The notes beneath the pieces are model-generated. The model was not told the origin of the DNA. It saw nothing but the letters and a program-made list of their open reading frames with translations, and searched no databases. From assembly GCA_964572965.1 (NCBI GenBank), contig CAZNHL010000096.1, positions 1 to 11,471 of the forward strand: a stretch of DNA of 11,471 nt, in the 5' to 3' direction. How positions within the stretch are numbered: position 1 is the first letter of the stretch; each line of letters starts with the position of its first letter. The stretch is from CAZNHL01 sp964572965 (lineage in GTDB: Bacteria; Bacteroidota; Bacteroidia; Cytophagales; UBA9547). The translations under genes and the position numbers were made by a program. Positions 1 through 6,753 of this stretch are shown here, piece after piece.

Positions 1-234
1 TGGAAAGAAGAAAATAACCAACTCAGCAGGAGCTTTCAGTTCAAGAACTTTTCAGAAGCTTTTGCTTTTATGACACGCGTGGCGTTAATCGCAGAAAAAA
101 TGGATCATCACCCAAACTGGTCAAACTCTTACAACAAAGTGGATATTGTGCTTTACACGCATGATGCCAATAATACGGTTACTGAGAGAGACAGGAAGTT
201 GGCGAAGGCGATTGATCTTTTAGGTGTTGGGTGA
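1..234 (+). CDS. Pterin-4a-carbinolamine dehydratase, 3' end (partial)
   Basis: The frame is open from base 1 and stops with TGA at 232-234, giving 77 C-terminal residues; the start lies left of the window. The visible part carries the family signature: AEKMDHHPNW, then the SYNKV block, then VLYTH, then a late D..LA.AIDLL helix. The adjacent histidines of MDHHPNW and the histidine of LYTH correspond to the active-site histidines of the PCD/DCoH family. These enzymes dehydrate 4a-hydroxytetrahydropterin to a quinonoid dihydropterin, recycling the cofactor of aromatic amino-acid hydroxylases; many bacterial copies lack a known partner hydroxylase. They are small cytosolic proteins of about 75-115 residues, so most of the protein is visible. 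The last codons overlap the left arm of an inverted repeat. Family assignment is confident; the physiological role here is unknown. Confidence 0.88.
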   Translation, partial: WKEENNQLSRSFQFKNFSEAFAFMTRVALIAEKMDHHPNWSNSYNKVDIVLYTHDANNTVTERDRKLAKAIDLLGVG

Positions 235-294
235 TTGTTGTTAGGTGTTAGAAAGTGCTCCCTCCTAACAACCAACACCGATCAACTAACAACC
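223..294. repeat. Nested inverted-repeat cluster after the dehydratase gene
   Basis: GGTGTTGG (223-230) pairs with CCAACACC (272-279), and inside it GTTGTTAGG (237-245) pairs with CCTAACAAC (264-272). A further copy, CTAACAACC, lies at 286-294. The left side is almost purely G/T/A and the right side A/C. It could fold into a long hairpin in the 3' UTR, but no T-run follows directly, so it is not a standard intrinsic terminator. It looks like intergenic simple-repeat material; its function is unknown. Confidence 0.55.
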
Positions 295-296
295 AT

Positions 297-328
297 ATTG
301 TGATTTTTCCCCAAAACTCTTACATTTG
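297..328 (+). promoter_or_regulatory. Predicted Bacteroidota-type promoter for the metX-hom transcript
   Basis: ATTG at 297-300 is followed 20 bases later by TACATTTG at 321-328. This fits the primary-sigma consensus of Bacteroidota, TTTG about 19-21 bases upstream of TANNTTTG; the -7 element is a perfect match. Transcription would start near 334-337, just before the first stem of the riboswitch at 352, which is where a leader promoter should sit. Based on consensus only. Confidence 0.5.
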
Positions 329-351
329 TGTTCCAACCCGTAACAACGTGG

Positions 352-453
352 TTGTTTATACAGATAGAAGGGAGAGACAGGCTCTACGATCTTCAGGCAA
401 CCTGCCCCACGGCAAGGTGCCAATTCCTGAACCTTTAAGGTGACTATAAATAA
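352..453 (+). promoter_or_regulatory. SAM-I-type (S-box) riboswitch upstream of metX
   Basis: The conserved aptamer core is present: GGGAGAGAC at 370-378, GGCAACCT at 396-403 and AAGGTGCCAATTCC at 414-427. A closing P1 stem forms between 352-360 (TTGTTTATA) and 445-453 (TATAAATAA), nine pairs including one G-T wobble, of which TTTATA/TATAAA are perfect. P3 is CCTGCC/GGCAAGG at about 401-417, and a short P4 (ACC/GGT) lies at 431-441. The family binds S-adenosylmethionine and lowers expression of methionine-pathway genes when SAM is abundant, which fits metX directly downstream. In the 454-575 region I do not see a clear terminator hairpin with a T-run, so how binding reaches the gene (transcription or translation) is not evident. 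Confidence 0.85.
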
Positions 454-575
454 TTGCGGTTAAGTTAATGTTTTCATTTACTGGTCTGTATTTCATCTTT
501 TTGTTTCAGGTAGATTGTATCCAAAATCCGGGTTCATCTGTTTGCTATTAGCTCATCGCAAATTGCTGAAAGAAT
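454..575 (+). other. Long untranslated spacer between riboswitch and metX start
   Basis: This 122-base stretch holds no gene I can support. The one local structure worth noting is TTTGC (541-545) with GCAAA (558-562), a weak hairpin 13 bases before the TTG start codon. A T-rich run at 502-512 has no strong stem before it. The spacer probably contains the expression platform of the riboswitch, but I cannot define it by eye. Confidence 0.4.
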
Positions 576-1601
576 TTGGAACACAAGTTATTTAAGTACG
601 ACGAAGACCTTCCCCTTGAGAACGGCGGTAAACTGCCCGGTTTTCAGTTGTATTATTCTACATCAGGGAAACTGAATACTGACAAAAGCAATGTCATCTG
701 GATTTGTCATGCATTAACAGCTAATTCGGACGCTGCCGAATGGTGGGACGGACTAGTTGGTAAGGGGAAACTGTACAACGAGGAAGAACATTTCATCATT
801 TGTGCCAATGTCATCGGATCCTGTTACGGCTCTACTTCTCCAACAGATATCAATCCGGAAACAAGGAAACCGTATTACTATGACTTTCCTCAGGTAACCA
901 TCCGAGATATGGTGGCTGCACTGGAATTGCTGCGTCAACATCTCGATCTCAACAAAATTCATACGTTGGTTGGCGGCTCCCTTGGAGGTCAGCAATCTAT
1001 GGAGTGGGCCATTATCAAACCGGATTTATTCGAAAGGGTAATCCTGATGGCAACCAACGCTCAACACTCAGCCTGGGGAATTGCTTTCAACGAAGCTCAA
1101 AGACTGGCCATTGCAGCTGATCCAACCTGGACCGACGAAGATCCGGAAGCAGGAAAGGCCGGATTAAAGGCAGCACGTGCTATAGGTTTGCTTTCTTACA
1201 GAAATTATGACGCTTACTGCAATACACAAGGAGAAACGGATATTGAGAAAACAGACCATTACAGAGCTTCTTCTTATCAGCAATACCAGGGCGACAAATT
1301 GATTGCCCGCTTCAATTCGCACTCTTACTGGTACCTGACCAAAGCCATGGACAGTCACCATGTGGGACGCAACAGAGGCGGTGTAAAAAATGCGCTGGCA
1401 GCCATTAAAGCGAAAACATTGGTGATAGGTATCAGCAGCGATTACCTTTTTCCGGTAAATGAACAGCAACTATTAGCAGAACTGATCCCTAATGGTCAGT
1501 ATGTGGAAATAGAAAGTTTTTACGGACACGACGGTTTCCTTGTAGAATTCAAGGCAATTGCTGAAATTATCAAGGATTTTTATAAGCATTCAAAAGCTTA
1601 A
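576..1601 (+). CDS. metX: Homoserine O-acetyltransferase
   Basis: This 341-residue cytosolic alpha/beta-hydrolase-fold enzyme transfers acetyl from acetyl-CoA to homoserine, the committing step of methionine synthesis by the acetyl route. Family blocks in order are HALTANSD near 45-52, AEWWDGLVG at 54-62, ANVIGSCYGSTSP at 77-89, and the nucleophile elbow GGSLGG at 133-138 with Ser135. The other triad members are Asp289 in SSDYLFP and His318 in YGHDGF. Length is usual for MetX. The start is a TTG codon: an in-frame TGA lies at 567-569, the next in-frame Met is at residue 112 (well inside the fold), and the EHKLFKYD beginning matches where MetX proteins normally start. The gene sits behind a SAM riboswitch and 12 bases before hom, so the two are almost certainly co-transcribed. 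Confidence 0.93.
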   Translation: MEHKLFKYDEDLPLENGGKLPGFQLYYSTSGKLNTDKSNVIWICHALTANSDAAEWWDGLVGKGKLYNEEEHFIICANVIGSCYGSTSPTDINPETRKPYYYDFPQVTIRDMVAALELLRQHLDLNKIHTLVGGSLGGQQSMEWAIIKPDLFERVILMATNAQHSAWGIAFNEAQRLAIAADPTWTDEDPEAGKAGLKAARAIGLLSYRNYDAYCNTQGETDIEKTDHYRASSYQQYQGDKLIARFNSHSYWYLTKAMDSHHVGRNRGGVKNALAAIKAKTLVIGISSDYLFPVNEQQLLAELIPNGQYVEIESFYGHDGFLVEFKAIAEIIKDFYKHSKA

Positions 1602-1613
1602 GCTACAGGATTT

Positions 1614-2810
1614 ATGACAAAGAAACTGAATATAGGATTGTTTGGATATGGCGTAGTTGGCCATGGTGTTTATGAAATCCTTCATAAAAATAAAGGTATC
1701 GGCGATATCACGAAGATCTGTGTAAAGGATCAGAAGAAACGCCGTGACCTGCCAATGGAGCATTTTACTTTCGACAAAAACGATTTACTCGATAATCCTG
1801 ATATCAACCTGATTGTAGAAGTCATCAGCGATGCCGAAGCTGCTTTCGAAATTGTTTCTGCAGCTCTTAAAAAAGGCAAGAATGTAGTGACTGCCAATAA
1901 AAAAATGGTGGCTGAGCATTTAGATGAATTGATTCATTTACAAAAAAAATACCATTCGTCTCTTTTATATGAAGCGTCTTCCTGTGGAAGTATTCCAATC
2001 ATCAGGAATCTGGAAGAATATTATGACAATGAATTGTTATATGCCGTTCGTGGTATTTACAGCAGTTCATGCAATTATCTTTTGACAAGAATTTTCAAAG
2101 ACAATGTGGATTATGACATTGCTTTCAAACAGGCTCAGGATTTAGGTTTTGTAGAAAGAGATTCTCACCTGGATCTGGTTGGGCTTGACGCCTTGTACAA
2201 ACTGATCATTCTTACGGCACACGCAAATGGTGTTTTTGTAAAACCTGACGAAGTACTGCATCACGGTATTTTGAACCTGAACAGCTTTGATGTAAAGTTT
2301 GCAAAGGAAAAAGGATTCCAGATTAAGTTGGTAGCCCATTCAAATAAAGTAGGCAGCGACCAGATTGCCTTGTTTGTGCTTCCTCAGTTTATTGCTCCCG
2401 ACAGCTTGCTTTATGATGTAAACTATGAAAACAATGCTGTAGTGGTTGAAGCTAACTTCTCTGACAAGCAGTTTTTCATGGGTAAAGGAGCTGGTGGCCA
2501 CCCAACAGGTTCGGCTATTATTTCTGATATTTCAGCAAACCGTTACGACTACCGTTATGAGTACAAGAAGTACCTTCATGGTACAAAACTGACTTTTACT
2601 AATAACATTGAAATAGAAGTTTACCTACGTTATTTTGACGAAAAAACACTCAACTTCTTCAAATTTGAGAAGATCTCTGAAAAGTATTACGGCAGAGAAT
2701 GTAACTACGTCATTGGAACTATCCGGATGGAAAACCTATTATCGATTAAAGACAAGCTCAACTCTTCAGATGTACAGTTGATTCTGACAGGAAAACTTAA
2801 AAAAGTATAG
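1614..2810 (+). CDS. hom: Homoserine dehydrogenase
   Basis: The 398-residue protein reduces aspartate semialdehyde to homoserine with NAD(P)H, supplying the substrate of the MetX encoded 12 bases upstream, and also feeding threonine synthesis. An N-terminal Rossmann domain shows GYGVVG at 11-16 and VVTANKK at 91-97. The catalytic domain has EASSCGSIP at 120-128 and the family's acidic block with Glu181, Asp187, Asp192 and Lys196; the Asp-x3-Lys spacing matches the known catalytic pair. There is no aspartate kinase domain, so it is monofunctional. Roughly the last 70 residues could form a small regulatory (ACT-like) domain, but I cannot confirm that. Two normally conserved blocks differ: the usual NGTxNYIL reads SSSCNYLL (150-157) and the usual GGIP reads GSIP (125-128). 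Catalytic residues are kept, so I expect an active but divergent enzyme. The gene is followed by a terminator. Confidence 0.9.
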   Translation: MTKKLNIGLFGYGVVGHGVYEILHKNKGIGDITKICVKDQKKRRDLPMEHFTFDKNDLLDNPDINLIVEVISDAEAAFEIVSAALKKGKNVVTANKKMVAEHLDELIHLQKKYHSSLLYEASSCGSIPIIRNLEEYYDNELLYAVRGIYSSSCNYLLTRIFKDNVDYDIAFKQAQDLGFVERDSHLDLVGLDALYKLIILTAHANGVFVKPDEVLHHGILNLNSFDVKFAKEKGFQIKLVAHSNKVGSDQIALFVLPQFIAPDSLLYDVNYENNAVVVEANFSDKQFFMGKGAGGHPTGSAIISDISANRYDYRYEYKKYLHGTKLTFTNNIEIEVYLRYFDEKTLNFFKFEKISEKYYGRECNYVIGTIRMENLLSIKDKLNSSDVQLILTGKLKKV

Positions 2811-2815
2811 CAAAA

Positions 2816-2842
2816 GGCTCCATGTAAATTGGAGCCGTTTTT
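2816..2842 (+). terminator. Intrinsic terminator of metX-hom
   Basis: GGCTCCA (2816-2822) pairs perfectly with TGGAGCC (2830-2836) around a seven-base loop, followed by GTTTTTG and more T. It begins five bases after the hom stop codon. Confidence 0.88.
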
Positions 2843-2926
2843 GTTTACATATCCTTTGTTAACCTTTCCCGTAAATGAGTTTAAAGACAAGCTGTTAGAA
2901 TTGGATAAACTCTACAAACCACTATT

Positions 2927-3520
2927 ATGAGACTATTTATTTTTATCATAGGTCTGGTTACTCTGACTTTCGCTGCGTTTGCGACGAAATACACTATCAG
3001 CAGCACTCCCAATATGACATTTAGCCCTGCCACTGTTACTGCTCAGGTTGGAGATACGTTGGTTTTTAATCTAAGCGGCGTTCATACGGCAACAAGGGTT
3101 AGCCAGTCTGCCTGGGAAAATGACGGCAATACATCAAACGGTGGATTTAACTTTTCTTCCAGCGGTACGAATGAGTATAAAATAACCGCAAATGATGTAG
3201 GTACTGTTTATTACGTGTGTAGTCCGCATGCTTCAATGGGAATGAAAGGATCAATCACAGTAAATACAGTTACTGCACTTAAAGATGCTAAAGTTGGAGA
3301 TAAGGAGTTTTCAATTTACCCTAACCCAACTTCAGGTGTCATCAAATTTAACTTAAATAAATCTGCTGATATCAGTATTTACAATATGCTTGGCGTTTTT
3401 ATTCGCACTTTAGAATTAGAAAACAATAATGCTGATATCAGCGACTTAACTGCCGGGGTTTATCTTATTAAAGCCAGATTTGCTGGTGGAGAAGTAGTTC
3501 AACGTATCATAAAGAGGTAA
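2927..3520 (+). CDS. Secreted cupredoxin (blue copper) protein with T9SS C-terminal sorting domain
   Basis: The 197-residue protein starts with a signal peptide (hydrophobic core 3-18, cleavage likely after AFA at 19). Residues 21-113 form a plastocyanin/azurin-like beta-sandwich. The type-1 copper ligands are visible as His53 (GVHTA), Cys98, His101 and Met106; the C-x2-H-x4-M spacing is that of plastocyanin and pseudoazurin. After a short linker, residues 127-197 are a Por secretion (type A, TIGR04183-like) domain with the YPNPTSG start, the ADISIYNMLG block, LTAGVYLIKA and a basic end, VVQRIIKR. The inferred path is Sec export, then transfer across the outer membrane by the type IX system to the surface or medium. 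The role is probably electron transfer or copper binding outside the cell, but no redox partner is encoded nearby. It appears to be a single-gene unit with terminators on both sides. Confidence 0.88.
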   Translation: MRLFIFIIGLVTLTFAAFATKYTISSTPNMTFSPATVTAQVGDTLVFNLSGVHTATRVSQSAWENDGNTSNGGFNFSSSGTNEYKITANDVGTVYYVCSPHASMGMKGSITVNTVTALKDAKVGDKEFSIYPNPTSGVIKFNLNKSADISIYNMLGVFIRTLELENNNADISDLTAGVYLIKARFAGGEVVQRIIKR

Positions 3521-3550
3521 TTGCCTATACTGGTAATAATTGCATAAAGA

Positions 3551-3590
3551 AAATGCCCTGGAACGGTTCTGTTTCAGGGCATTTCTTTTG
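3551..3590. terminator. Two-way terminator between convergent genes
   Basis: AAATGCCCTG (3551-3560) pairs perfectly with CAGGGCATTT (3575-3584), ten pairs, with a small GAA/TTC stem within the loop. TTTCTTTTG follows on the plus strand; on the minus strand the same stem ends in ATTTTCTTT. It lies between the stops at 3520 (plus) and 3604 (minus), so it can serve both. Confidence 0.8.
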
Positions 3591-3603
3591 AGTAACTGTA
3601 TGT

Positions 3604-4074
3604 TTACAACATTACATCCTTTGTTGCTTCCAAACCTGATGGTAAAGGAAGCTCCACTTCTGAGTTTGTCCGCTCTTCCCAAAGCTTTTCTAATTCTTTC
3701 AATGATATATCTTTGCCATAGTGGTCACCCATATCCAGAAAGTCATTTGCAATAGCAACTTGAGGATCCTCCGTGGTTACATACACTTGTTCGGGATCTG
3801 GTTTATATTCAAAAACCTTTACTATGTTTCCATTATATGAGCCAAAAGTACTAACCCAAAAAGCATTACCCAACTCAGAAAGAGCAACTACCTTACAGTA
3901 TTCATCCTCAGAAAACAGGTTAGAAAAGCCGGTCAATTGTCCCGGCCTTTCTTCTTTCCTATAACAAATACAGTATTGAATATCTGCGTCGGGAACAGGT
4001 GCTTCCTTCCTGAGTTCTTTGAGAGAAAGCTCAGCTCCTTTGTAAACAGTATAATTACCCCAGCGGATTATCAT
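3604..4074 (-). CDS. Acidic cytosolic protein of unknown family, candidate immunity protein
   Basis: I do not recognise this 156-residue protein. It has no signal peptide or membrane segment and is strongly acidic (about 27 Asp/Glu against about 16 Lys/Arg). Visible features are a strand-rich middle (VVALSELGNAFWVSTFG, then VKVFEY) and two similar short stretches, LSLKELRKE near 16-24 and ISLKELEKLWEE near 122-133, the latter a probable C-terminal helix. The ATG shares the four bases ATGA with the stop of the exported protein's gene upstream (4071-4074), so translation is probably coupled and the two products are likely needed together. A small acidic cytosolic protein right behind an exported one fits an immunity protein, but that is inferred from architecture only. 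It could equally be a conserved partner with another job. Confidence 0.6.
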   Translation of the reverse strand: MIIRWGNYTVYKGAELSLKELRKEAPVPDADIQYCICYRKEERPGQLTGFSNLFSEDEYCKVVALSELGNAFWVSTFGSYNGNIVKVFEYKPDPEQVYVTTEDPQVAIANDFLDMGDHYGKDISLKELEKLWEERTNSEVELPLPSGLEATKDVML

Positions 4075-4814
4075 TCTTCTGATATAAACTTGTTTTGTGA
4101 TATATAAAACCTTGCTCTGAGTACTTCCGAACCATCAGCAAACACTTCCCACAGTTCTGCTCCGTCATCAGGAGTGAAGTAGCCTGATTTCCATTCCGGA
4201 ACACCTAAACGGCCGTTGCTGCCGGAAGTAAACCCATGACCGGTAAACGGAGGTGCACTGGTTTCTGTTCCTCCGTTAGCCGGACATTTGGGAATAATGA
4301 TAGCATAGGCATTAGAACATTTATACCTGATTACGCCACAACTTCCATCTGAAAGTATAAAGTTGGTTCCGGGATAATCAAGCCTCATCCCATAATAAAT
4401 ATCCGCAAAAGTAACCAAATGCTTCGCATCCTTAGCGGTAGTCAGAAATCCGCCTATCTGAGTGTACTCACCACTCAGATATTTCTCAATATCAGACTTA
4501 GGCAATACTTTTTGCAATACAGTACAAGGGTCCAATACAGGAATGGTGCTTCTTATTTTGTTTATTCTGCTTTTCTCAACAGCAGTCATATTATCAAAAG
4601 GCTTCTGCTGGATTAACTTAAAATCTGACTCTGTGATTTTCTGCATGGCCACATAACCGGGCAAATTATCAGAGAAGCCCACTATACTCACAATTAAGGT
4701 TTTGCCATAATTAGAGTTAGTCTGCTTTGCAATACTTTGCCCTGAGACATTGATGGCAATAAAAAACAATAGAAGGCTTAACAATGAAGCCAAACGTTTA
4801 GCTGGTGTTTTCAT
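4071..4814 (-). CDS. Exported protein of unknown family, candidate secreted toxin
   Basis: The preferred start, ATG at 4814, gives 247 residues and a classic signal peptide: MKTPAKR, a hydrophobic core at 9-22, and likely cleavage near INVSG/QS around residue 25. An upstream in-frame ATG at 4841 would add nine residues before it. No lipobox, T9SS domain or membrane anchor is present. The mature part (about 222 residues) has four cysteines (97, 159, 166, 177), compatible with disulfides outside the cytosol. The best-ordered part is 112-247: YLSGEYTQIGGF, MRLDYPGTNF, AIIIPKC, PPFTGHGFTSGSNG (188-201), PEWKSGYF, then DDGAELWEV (216-224). Tracts of this kind remind me of polymorphic-toxin C-termini, and FTSGS plus the later acidic residues could suit an ADP-ribosyltransferase-like fold, but I could not verify either. 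An overlapping downstream gene is the possible immunity partner. Expression as a protein is well supported; function is not. Confidence 0.6.
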   Translation of the reverse strand: MKTPAKRLASLLSLLLFFIAINVSGQSIAKQTNSNYGKTLIVSIVGFSDNLPGYVAMQKITESDFKLIQQKPFDNMTAVEKSRINKIRSTIPVLDPCTVLQKVLPKSDIEKYLSGEYTQIGGFLTTAKDAKHLVTFADIYYGMRLDYPGTNFILSDGSCGVIRYKCSNAYAIIIPKCPANGGTETSAPPFTGHGFTSGSNGRLGVPEWKSGYFTPDDGAELWEVFADGSEVLRARFYISQNKFISEE

Positions 4815-4977
4815 GAGATGAATTATTAAAAGATTGAACAAAAAACATTTACATTAAAAAAGTAGTAACAAAAATTAGCCGGGAGTGTTGTCAATAAGGG
4901 CACCTGTTTTTGAATGAAAGGTCATCAAAAACATTATAGCATGGTTAGAAAATATTACGGCTTGTTGACTAATCAAG

Positions 4978-4997
4978 TTAGGTCATATTTAACCTAA
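4978..4997. promoter_or_regulatory. Inverted repeat in the divergent intergenic region, possible operator
   Basis: TTAGGT (4978-4983) and ACCTAA (4992-4997) form a perfect 6-bp inverted repeat with an eight-base spacer. It lies in the roughly 275-base gap between the divergently transcribed exported protein (start 4814, minus) and the M61 peptidase (start 5092, plus). A dimeric repressor could bind such a site, but a six-base dyad can arise by chance. I found no convincing TANNTTTG promoter in this gap on either strand. Confidence 0.22.
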
Positions 4998-5091
4998 ATC
5001 TTACATAGAACAGATTTTCGGGAAATACTTTCATCTACTTACAATTGAATCATTTCAATATGTTTAAATTAGCTTAATTTGACATTTGCTT

Positions 5092-6753
5092 ATGCTGCAT
5101 TATTCCATATCCTATACTTTGCCACAACACCATTGGCTTCAGATTGAGCTGACGGTTTCTGATATTAAAACAGATAAGCTTGAGTTGCATTTGCCTGCAT
5201 GGCGTCCGGGACGTTACGAATTTCAAAACTATGCCAAGAACATCAGAGATGTAAAAGCATCATCCAATGGTCAAACATTGTCTGTGCAAAAAACTTCGAG
5301 GAACTCTTGGTCAGTAGACTCTAAAGGATCAGCAACAGTCACTATCAGCTATCATTACTATTGCTTCCAGATGGATGCCGGCGGCAGCTGGCTGGACGAA
5401 GATCAACTTTATATCAATCCGATCAATTGTTGTTTTTATGTAAAGGAGCAAATGAATCTTGTGCATATACTAGATCTGAATCTTCCAAAAGATTACAAAA
5501 TTGCGACAGGTTTAAAGCAAGACGGGCACCAATTGACTGCACACAATTATCATGAGCTGGCCGATAGCCCGCTGATTGCCTCAGCGGCTTTGCAGGTAGA
5601 AAGTTATCAGGTTGCCGGAATTCCATTTTATATCTGGATACTTGGCAATACAAAGCCTGACTGGCAAAAAATCATCCGCGACTTTAAGGCTTTCACCCAA
5701 CGTCAACTGGATGTTATGGGAGAATTCCCTTTTACAGAATATCACTTTCTTCTGGAAATACTGCCTTACAGACATTATCACGGTGTTGAGCACAGAAATT
5801 CAACGGTAATCACACTTGGCCCTGATATGAATTTCAACAATCAGGATTTCTACGACGATTTACTTGGTATCAGTAGCCATGAGCTTTTCCATGCATGGAA
5901 TATTTGCAGGATTCGCCCTGTGGAAATGATGCCTTATAACTTTGAAAAAGAAAACTACTTTATCACAGGTTTTGTAGCCGAAGGAGTTACTACCTACTAT
6001 GGAGACCTTTTCCTGAAAGAAGCCGGCGTTTACTCCGAAGAGCAATACCTGAAAGAAATTAATGCTATCCTGAAAAGACATTTTGAAAACTACGGGAATG
6101 AGCATTTATCGCTTGCCGACAGCTCTTTTGACCTTTGGGTTGACGGTTATCAGCCAACTGCGCCGGACAGACGTGTTTCTATTTATGACAAAGGCGCTGT
6201 TGCGGCATTAATACTTGATTTTGAAATCAGGAAATCAACCAAAGGAAAATCAGACCTCGGCACACTGATGCGTTTGCTGTGGCAACGTTTCGGAAAAGTC
6301 AATAAAGGCTACAGTTATGAAGACTACAAAGCTTTAGCAGAAGAAGTAGCAGGGAAGAATCTGACTCTGTATTTTGAAGAAGCTATTTTCGGAACAAGTA
6401 ATCTGTACAAATTACTACAAAACACACTTGAAGGAAGCTCTTATCTGTTAACTGAAATAGCAAATATCAGCCAGTGGGAAAAACATTTCGGATGCAGATT
6501 AAGCTTTTCAGGCAAAAGACTGACAGTTGAAAAAATAGCACCCAATTCTTCAGCAGAAAAACAACTGGCATTGAAAGATGAAATTATCAGCATCAATGAT
6601 GTAGCAGTAGATGAGACGATGTTGAATATCTCTGAAACTCGTCTATCTTTAAAAATAAAATTAGTTCGTAATTTCAGAGAGAAAGAAGTTGAACTGGTAT
6701 TTCACCAGCGTAACTTCTTTATAAACTATGAACTAGTAGTGAGTAGTGAGTAG
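5092..6753 (+). CDS. M61 family metallopeptidase with C-terminal PDZ domain
   Basis: This 553-residue protein belongs to the M61 (glycyl aminopeptidase-like) gluzincins. The N-terminal M61 domain starts at MLHYSISYTL and includes LPAWRPGRYE. The catalytic core has the zinc motif HELFH at 263-267 (His263, Glu264, His267), the family's trailing AWN and IRP, then AEGVTTYYGD with Glu297 as probable third zinc ligand, and IYDKGA at 364-369. A PDZ domain covers about 465-545 (FGCRLSF, APNSSA, LKDEIISIND). I chose the ATG at 5092; a TTG two codons earlier is possible. No signal peptide or membrane segment is seen, so it is probably cytosolic unless exported by another route. M61 enzymes release N-terminal residues, often Gly or Ala, from peptides; the substrate here is unknown. 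The stop codon falls inside a heptamer repeat, and the next gene begins 75 bases on with no terminator between. Confidence 0.92.
   Translation: MLHYSISYTLPQHHWLQIELTVSDIKTDKLELHLPAWRPGRYEFQNYAKNIRDVKASSNGQTLSVQKTSRNSWSVDSKGSATVTISYHYYCFQMDAGGSWLDEDQLYINPINCCFYVKEQMNLVHILDLNLPKDYKIATGLKQDGHQLTAHNYHELADSPLIASAALQVESYQVAGIPFYIWILGNTKPDWQKIIRDFKAFTQRQLDVMGEFPFTEYHFLLEILPYRHYHGVEHRNSTVITLGPDMNFNNQDFYDDLLGISSHELFHAWNICRIRPVEMMPYNFEKENYFITGFVAEGVTTYYGDLFLKEAGVYSEEQYLKEINAILKRHFENYGNEHLSLADSSFDLWVDGYQPTAPDRRVSIYDKGAVAALILDFEIRKSTKGKSDLGTLMRLLWQRFGKVNKGYSYEDYKALAEEVAGKNLTLYFEEAIFGTSNLYKLLQNTLEGSSYLLTEIANISQWEKHFGCRLSFSGKRLTVEKIAPNSSAEKQLALKDEIISINDVAVDETMLNISETRLSLKIKLVRNFREKEVELVFHQRNFFINYELVVSSE

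Noticed and set aside
223..279. Inverted repeat as an intrinsic terminator for the dehydratase gene
   Set aside because: The stems are real, but the right arm is followed by A/C-rich sequence; the nearest T-run is more than 20 bases on.
255..443. 62-residue open frame in the metX leader
   Set aside because: It overlaps the promoter match and most of the riboswitch aptamer, and the peptide has no family-like character.
2927..3520. Lipoprotein anchoring of the cupredoxin
   Set aside because: No cysteine follows the signal peptide; the only cysteine, Cys98, is the copper ligand.
4815..4841. Upstream ATG at 4841 for the exported protein
   Set aside because: It would put nine extra residues, including a hydrophobic run, before a well-formed MKTPAKR signal peptide; the ATG at 4814 fits better.
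4978..4997. Binding site for the TetR-type protein encoded at 9249
   Set aside because: The dyad is over 4 kb away and I see no matching copy upstream of the regulator itself.
5086..5091. TTG start for the M61 peptidase
   Set aside because: An ATG two codons later matches the usual N-terminus of the family.
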